Assembly: GCA_000708835.1 (NCBI GenBank)
Contig: DF237251.1
Location: 28,967 to 92,966, forward strand
DNA length: 64,000 nucleotides
Direction of reading: 5' to 3'
From: Klebsormidium nitens
Taxonomy: Eukaryota > Streptophyta > Klebsormidiophyceae > Klebsormidiales > Klebsormidiaceae
Shown here: one piece after another, positions 58,990-64,000 of the stretch
Layout: each line of letters begins with the position of its first letter
Position numbering within the stretch: the first letter of the stretch is position 1
Made by a program: the position numbers and the translations under genes
The notes under the pieces: generated by a model
Told to the model about the DNA's origin: nothing
The model's database searches: none
The model's input: the letters and a program-made list of their open reading frames with translations, nothing else

Positions 58990-59571
58990 CCCCGACAACT
59001 TTGCAGATTACCTAGCAGCGTACGGAGATGGTAAGCAAAGTGTCCCATGCGCGAGCCTCTAGTAAAGTTTCACGAGCCATGGGACTCTCCATGCTTGGTT
59101 TTAGGAGCCTGTCGATTCAGTCGGAATGGCTGTCGGTAAGCACCTGGCATCCCCCCAGTCCGCCGTCGAAGAACCTCTTTGAAGTTCATGCAATCGAGTG
59201 CACAAAGAGCAGGCTTTCATCCATTGCGTTTGACCTATAAGGCGCCTTGCCCCACTGGAAGCAGTGTCAAGGAGCAGCAGGTAGAAGAATCCCTGGCGAC
59301 TTTGACACAACTGCGTGCACAAATCGCAGCAGGCAGGCATCAGTGGCCCTTTCACTCTGAGCAGTGTTGCGTACTTTTGCAGGGCCGGGACCATTTCGGA
59401 GGCTTTGGACCAATCACCAGATGGTTCGTTGACTTTTTTCACGTGCTCTGTTGGGAGCCGAGCGACATCCTAATCTCTCAGGTATATAGTGCGGAGAAAA
59501 CCCATCAAGCTTTGCAACTTATTGCAGAGGGTACGGATCCGGAAGAGGCATCTTACAACGATTGTTCATAG
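58990..59571 (+). CDS. Possible small or partial gene, unidentified
   Basis: An ORF from 59179 to the TAG at 59569-59571 encodes 130 residues, including ESLATLTQLRAQIAAGRHQW, GRDHFGGFGPITRWFVDFFH and ALQLIAEGTDPEEASYN. Exon-like fragments lie just upstream: 58990-59032, reading DNFADYLAAYGD before GTAAGC, and about 59104-59137 between AG and GTAAGC. The GRDHF motif is reminiscent of exostosin-type glycosyltransferases, but the surroundings do not match clearly. A gene remnant or a chance ORF are equally possible. Confidence 0.25.
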
Positions 59572-60953
59572 ATAGCTGAGGCCGCACGTGGAATGAGTGC
59601 GCAAGGATCAAATTGTCTCTCAATTCAATGAGGTGATCTTTCCCATCAACCTTCTGACGAGGGTCAAAAGGCTGCGTAAAAACAGTATCCGGACGGAGTC
59701 GGTCTGGTCGAGCCTATCCTGCAATTGGTTCGTTACCTAGAAAGTCAGCATAGCTGTAAGGATGTATTTGACCCTTAGTGCCACCTACTCTCTTTCAAGT
59801 TCTCCATGGCACAATACATTGATGCGAACAACAGTGTTCTTGATCGAACGGATTATTCGGCTTGCCTGGATTACTCGGCTTTCCTGGTACACTGAATCGG
59901 CTTGCCTCGATCAATTTAGGGTGCAGCGCAGATTGCATCACTTATCAAAGGGTAACAGGTTGCAGTACGTTGTTCATTAATGGTGCGGCCGGATTGGTAA
60001 GCATGGGAAGTTCGTTTTTCGATATGTACAAATGGTCGAAAGAGCATATTTATGCACGATTCCGAAGATGCCAAGATTGTTAGACTGATTATATGATCGA
60101 TCGAGCTAGCGGCAAATGTGCAAGCTTGCACGTTAGCTATAGCTAGGCTGGCCCGGACAGCTAGGCTCGAACTACTGCCAGCGCTGCATACATGCCATGA
60201 TGAGGATCTAGCGCTACAGTAGCTACATAATTCTGAACAACGTCCGCACTGCGATCATTGTAAGACAAACAGGTGGCATGCCATGCTAATATCGAACCAT
60301 GCATAGTATGCAGCGACTCGGATCGTTCTCAATATCAGCTCTAGCTAGATGCATGCATACGCACTACATATAGCATGTGCAAGAAATTTGCAAAAACGAC
60401 CTCCCCTGGCGTAAGTTTGGTGCATTGCATGCTATATTTGTTCTTACATGCATATCACTATAACTGCACCTATATACATCCCGTACTCAATAGGAGGTTG
60501 ATAACCTTAACGAGCATGTTATGAGAATTAAGGATGGTGGCATGCACTTGACTAAGGCTCGATCCAGGCCCAGTAACTATACCAGATAAGATGAGTCATG
60601 CAACCCAATGATGGGCCAGAAACGTGTTGCACCACTAGTAAGCACTTGAGAGACGGTTTTGAGATTTGACGCAGCCATGGAAGTTCAAGGACTCCGAATT
60701 CATTCGTTTGGACGCAGCGTCGTATAGATGGCCGAATCTGTCTACAAAAACGAGTCCTATCACCACATGTGAGGCGAGTCTGCAGGGCGCTATGGTTGAT
60801 ATCTCACAGGAACTTGTCGGAGCGAACGACATTAAGCTGCTGATGCTCAACGAGTTCCAAAGTAGAATGACCCGTGCGTTCACTGCCTCTTCAAAGAGGC
60901 TGGGCTGGACTTAGAAGCAGTACTTTTATCTAACTAGAAATGAGCCTTGAGCT
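59572..60953. other. Intergenic region, nothing recognised
   Basis: About 1.4 kb, AT-rich, with many GCATGC and TAGCTA palindromic hexamers near 60100-60480. No supported gene. Confidence 0.45.
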
Positions 60954-63926
60954 TCAGCGCACAGTTTCCTCTGCCTCCGCAACCAGCTCTAGCAACAACT
61001 TCTTCTCTAGAAGCTGGTCCTCTTCTGGTGCGGTTTCTTGCACGGACTCGAAATCACACAGGATAACATGATCCTTGTCAACCAGCAGGTTGTTGAGGGA
61101 GAGGTCCCCATGAAGGAGACGCGCCGCATGGAATCGGTCAAGTGCGCTTGTAGCTGCGGCAACTATTGCAGGCGTTCTCGCCGTGTCCTCCAGAGGGGCA
61201 CCTGCAATCGAAAATATCTTTAAAAACGAAGACTCTAGTTCCAAAATCAACACATCGCTTCAAGAAAAGCGGAAAAGCGGCAGAAGCAAAAGCATGCAAT
61301 GCATACAAGCAAAGCTTCCTGACGACGAGCAAGAGCAAGGAAAGGCAAGGAAAGACGCGGCCAGCATGCGTTGCTTTTGAAGACATCCCTCGACAGAACG
61401 GTCAAGAACGGTCAATATGGAGCTTGTATGCACGGTCAATATGGAGCTTGTATGCAGAAGACTACTGTAAAGAGCGGCTCACCTTCATATGAGAGCGCGA
61501 GGAAGGGTGTCCCCGAATGGGGCAGCAGGCCGTACTTGATCAGGCGGGGGATCACTTGTCCCTGCAGCGCCGCGTACTCGCTGCTCGTGTACAGCGCAAA
61601 CTCGCGCTCCAAGGCGTCAGCTGATGCTCTCCTCCGCAGTTCGTACTTTTTTATGACGACGGGCTCCCCGTTGATACTCCCCTGCAAAGCAAAGGGTGGC
61701 ATATTTCCAAAAAACGCCCAAATCTCCGAGGATGTCTAGAAGCAGATAAGGTTCAATGTTGTGCTTAAAAGTCAGCTTATTTGTTGGTTAACGCACATCG
61801 TCTAAGCACACACAAAGCACCTTAAGTAACTCAGGCTTCGCCAGACAAGTCAAACCATAGCGCCTCCTTTGGCCCCGCCCTCTCCTTATGCTGCATAGAC
61901 CAGAGAGGACAGGGGGCCGGATATAAACGCGCACTTTTTGTAAATCTACACTCTGTGCATTGGTCTGATAAACTTCTCAGTCAAGCTGCCAGATGTTTTT
62001 GTCTGCTGGCAGCTTCGAGCAGTTCTAACGGTGGCGCAGTTGAAGGGAGACTGCTCCATCATTCCTGCTGCTTGTGCTTCTTCAACTTTTCAGACAACCA
62101 ACTCAATGCTTGCCTAACCCTGCTTTATGGACTTTGATGGATCGATCCGTCACCTCCCTCATGTGGAAGTTTCCGTAGATTTTGGAGAACAACAGACTCG
62201 TATGCTGGTTGGAAGCAAAAGTGCCGTGAGGCCAGAGGGGGAGTGCAGGAGCCTCTTTGTCCGTCCAATCACCTCGAAGAGGCTGCACACATATGGAGGC
62301 ACCCACAAATGAAGGCAAAAATGCAGACAGGGTACACATCTGATGTAGTAACATCTTGCCCCTTTTTTCCTAGAATCATAAGAAAAGTTTGGAGACTCAC
62401 GAAGATGAGGTTGCCATGGCGACCGCTTGCCACTAGGGTTCCTTTGTACCCTATGCTGCCAAAACTTGTGACCTGGAAATCTTCCAGACTCGTTGCCCTT
62501 CTTTTCCGCTTCCCTGAAGTTGGTCGGGGAGTTGGTGCCTTCACAGAGAACGGGAGAGGCCTCCTGCAATGGATAACAAGCAAGACATGTGTAAGAAGCT
62601 CTGCATGGTACTCTCAAGAGAAAGCCGGACTTGCAAAAGAGCGCAGGCCTACAGATCTGTGATGCAGATTGCCAAGCTCTATCTGCGCTTCCAAGCTGTC
62701 TGAAGACTGGTCTTGCTCACAAAACCTGATTACTATGCTGAATGCAAGAGGCTTCATCAGCTCTAAATACAACACAACCAAGTCCCAAACCTGCAGGTTC
62801 TCAGCTGCATGGCCCGTCATTGTGCAGGGTCTAAACAAATTTGAATCAGGTCGCAAACCAACTATTGCTTCATAGACTACAAACAGCTACAAATTGATGC
62901 TCACGTGACTCTGCCTCGAGTGGTACTTGTTGGCAACTGAGCGACGGTGTAGCCCGCGACTGACGTGACTGGCACATCATCACGTGGCAGCCGGTCCTTC
63001 AGCGCCCTCCCCTTCCAGCACAGATCCAGGAATGTACAGGTTGCTGCGATCAGGCTGGGGGATCCCTCGTCTTGCCAATAAATTCGTGAGCAAAACAGGG
63101 TCTTTTTGAGCACGTCAGGATGGCGCGCCAGGAAGACGATTGCTTCATAAGTGGAGAGCATTCCAAATGGGGCCTCATCTTCCACCATGTCACCAAAAAG
63201 CTGCTGCAGGGCCAGTTCCACCTGCTTTCGCTTCCTTGGGTCCCTCAACAAGAGCTCGATGGAGTCGCCCTTGACCAGTTTCAGCTGCCAGTTCCCTTTG
63301 ACCTCCACAGGGCCGAGAACCAGGTCACTACTCTGCGGACGGGCTTGCCCAAGCAAAGATCTGATGGCGACTACTTGGTCTGTATCGGATGCTGACCGCC
63401 CTGAGCCTCCTGACACAAGAACTGCTCCACACCCCACCGTCTCAACAATTGCGTTCGCTACATTAGCTACATAGGTCATGAGAGGGGCTTCCACCGTCCC
63501 CTCTTTTGCGGCAGGGCTGAGTGGCTTTGCCCCTTCCTGGACACCTTGCTGGAGTTTCTGGAAAAGCAGATACTGGTCATCCAAGGAATTTACAAAATCA
63601 TCCACTTTCCCTTCAAACTCATTCCAAGGGAGAACTTCCTCGAAGGTCCTCGCATGTTGAGGTTGTGTTTTTGAATGAGACCGACGCGGGGATGTTCGAG
63701 CTGCAAGCTGTGGTGGCACCTGTTTTGCTGCTTGACGAGCAGTCAGACGACCCACAGAAAGCACGGACCGGACGCGACGAGGCACATCGTCTAGAGGAGC
63801 ACCCTCCAAACAGAGTTGAAAAACAACCGATGTCGCTGGATCTTTCAAACAGTCCAATGCTGCGCTTTTTTCCCCAGGGTGTAGACCGGTGGAAGACTGG
63901 ATTAGGTGCTCTTCACGGGACGCCAT
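60954..63926 (-). CDS. PD-(D/E)XK-like nuclease domain fused to a protein kinase domain (REase-kinase architecture)
   Basis: Four exons, minus strand, fit in phase: 62905-63926, 62401-62563, 61483-61681 and 60954-61201, giving 543 residues. Residues 1-341 form an N-terminal region with SSDLVLGPVEVKGNWQLKL. Asp201 and the EVK at 208-210 suit a PD-(D/E)XK nuclease core. QQLFGDMVEDEAPFGMLSTY and FLARHPDVLKKTLFCSRIYW follow, as in nuclease-kinase fusions of fungi and oomycetes. A basic linker (GKRKRRATSLED) leads into a kinase domain: G-rich loop near SGRHGNLIFGSINGE, Lys in VVIKK (406-407), catalytic loop HGDLSLNN (492-499) and DFE (511-513) in place of DFG. The C-lobe is very short, ending soon after DFE, as in minimal RIO/APH-like kinases. 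Activity, partner and role are unknown. Start MASREEHLIQ is the first ATG of the open frame. Confidence 0.7.
61408..61455. repeat. 24-bp perfect tandem duplication in an intron of the nuclease-kinase gene
   Basis: ACGGTCAATATGGAGCTTGT plus ATGC occurs at 61408-61431 and again at 61432-61455, in the intron between exons 3 and 4, close to the exon 3 donor. Confidence 0.9.
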
Positions 63927-64000
63927 GCTTCCGTGCGCTTTCCACCATAAATCTTCCTGCAGAGCAGTCTGACTGTCCGAGCCATTGGCTGCGAACCTTC

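Noticed and set aside
1-64000. tRNA, rRNA or organelle DNA
   Set aside because: No cloverleaf with conserved TTCGA arm or rRNA block was noticed. Nuclear spliceosomal introns exclude an organelle scaffold. A tRNAscan run would settle tRNAs.

Overview
The window is nuclear DNA of a green-lineage eukaryote. Every recognisable gene is split by GT-AG introns (a few appear to use GC donors), and the gene set is plant-type: a PATROL1/DUF810 tether, a pTAC16-like plastid nucleoid protein, a plant glutaminyl cyclase, a DnaJ-ferredoxin plastid protein, an F-box SKIP17 homologue, a caprin-like RGG protein, a retinoblastoma-related protein (RBR), a FLU-type TPR regulator of chlorophyll synthesis and a BAHD acyltransferase. 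GC-rich exons, compact genes and 100-700 bp introns suggest a streptophyte alga or early land plant (Klebsormidium-like is my guess). The species cannot be fixed from the sequence alone. A run of 20 N shows it is an assembled scaffold.

Layout. 1-3415 (+): 3' part of a PATROL1-like gene. 3.4-10.0 kb: repeat-rich gap with two inverted-repeat elements, two hairpin elements built of mini-palindromes, and a decayed second copy of the PATROL1 3' end (8409-9403) that also carries the downstream flank. 10904-16013 (+): pTAC16. 17818-19932 (-): DnaJ-ferredoxin protein. 20265-23894 (+): glutaminyl-peptide cyclotransferase. 25127-27039 (-): conserved, probably plastid protein of unknown function. 28200-29065 (+): unidentified exons. 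30347-36610 (-): SKIP17-like F-box/LRR gene with an acidic tail and two related transposon-like repeats in its introns, one interrupted by a nested MITE. 37173-39615 (+): caprin-like protein. 41065-47638 (-): RBR with an assembly gap and an apparent homopolymer frameshift. 48546-51391 (+): FLU. 52785-about 56840 (-): BAHD acyltransferase. 56.8-60.9 kb: short tandem repeats and one weak ORF. 60954-63926 (-): a nuclease-like domain fused to a protein kinase, resembling the REase-kinase architecture of Crinkler-type proteins.

Several genes are divergent pairs that share one upstream region: DnaJ-ferredoxin/glutaminyl cyclase (two telo-boxes), SKIP17/caprin, and RBR/FLU (perfect E2F site plus CCAAT box). 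The plastid-related genes (pTAC16, DnaJ-ferredoxin, FLU) act in the same organelle but are not an operon. The least ordinary items are the nuclease-kinase fusion, the E2F-bearing RBR/FLU intergenic region, the covarying mini-palindrome elements, and the nested MITE with an almost intact empty-site reference 1.4 kb away. Exon coordinates were derived by hand from splice motifs, reading phase and family resemblance. Where start or end exons are uncertain the entry says so.
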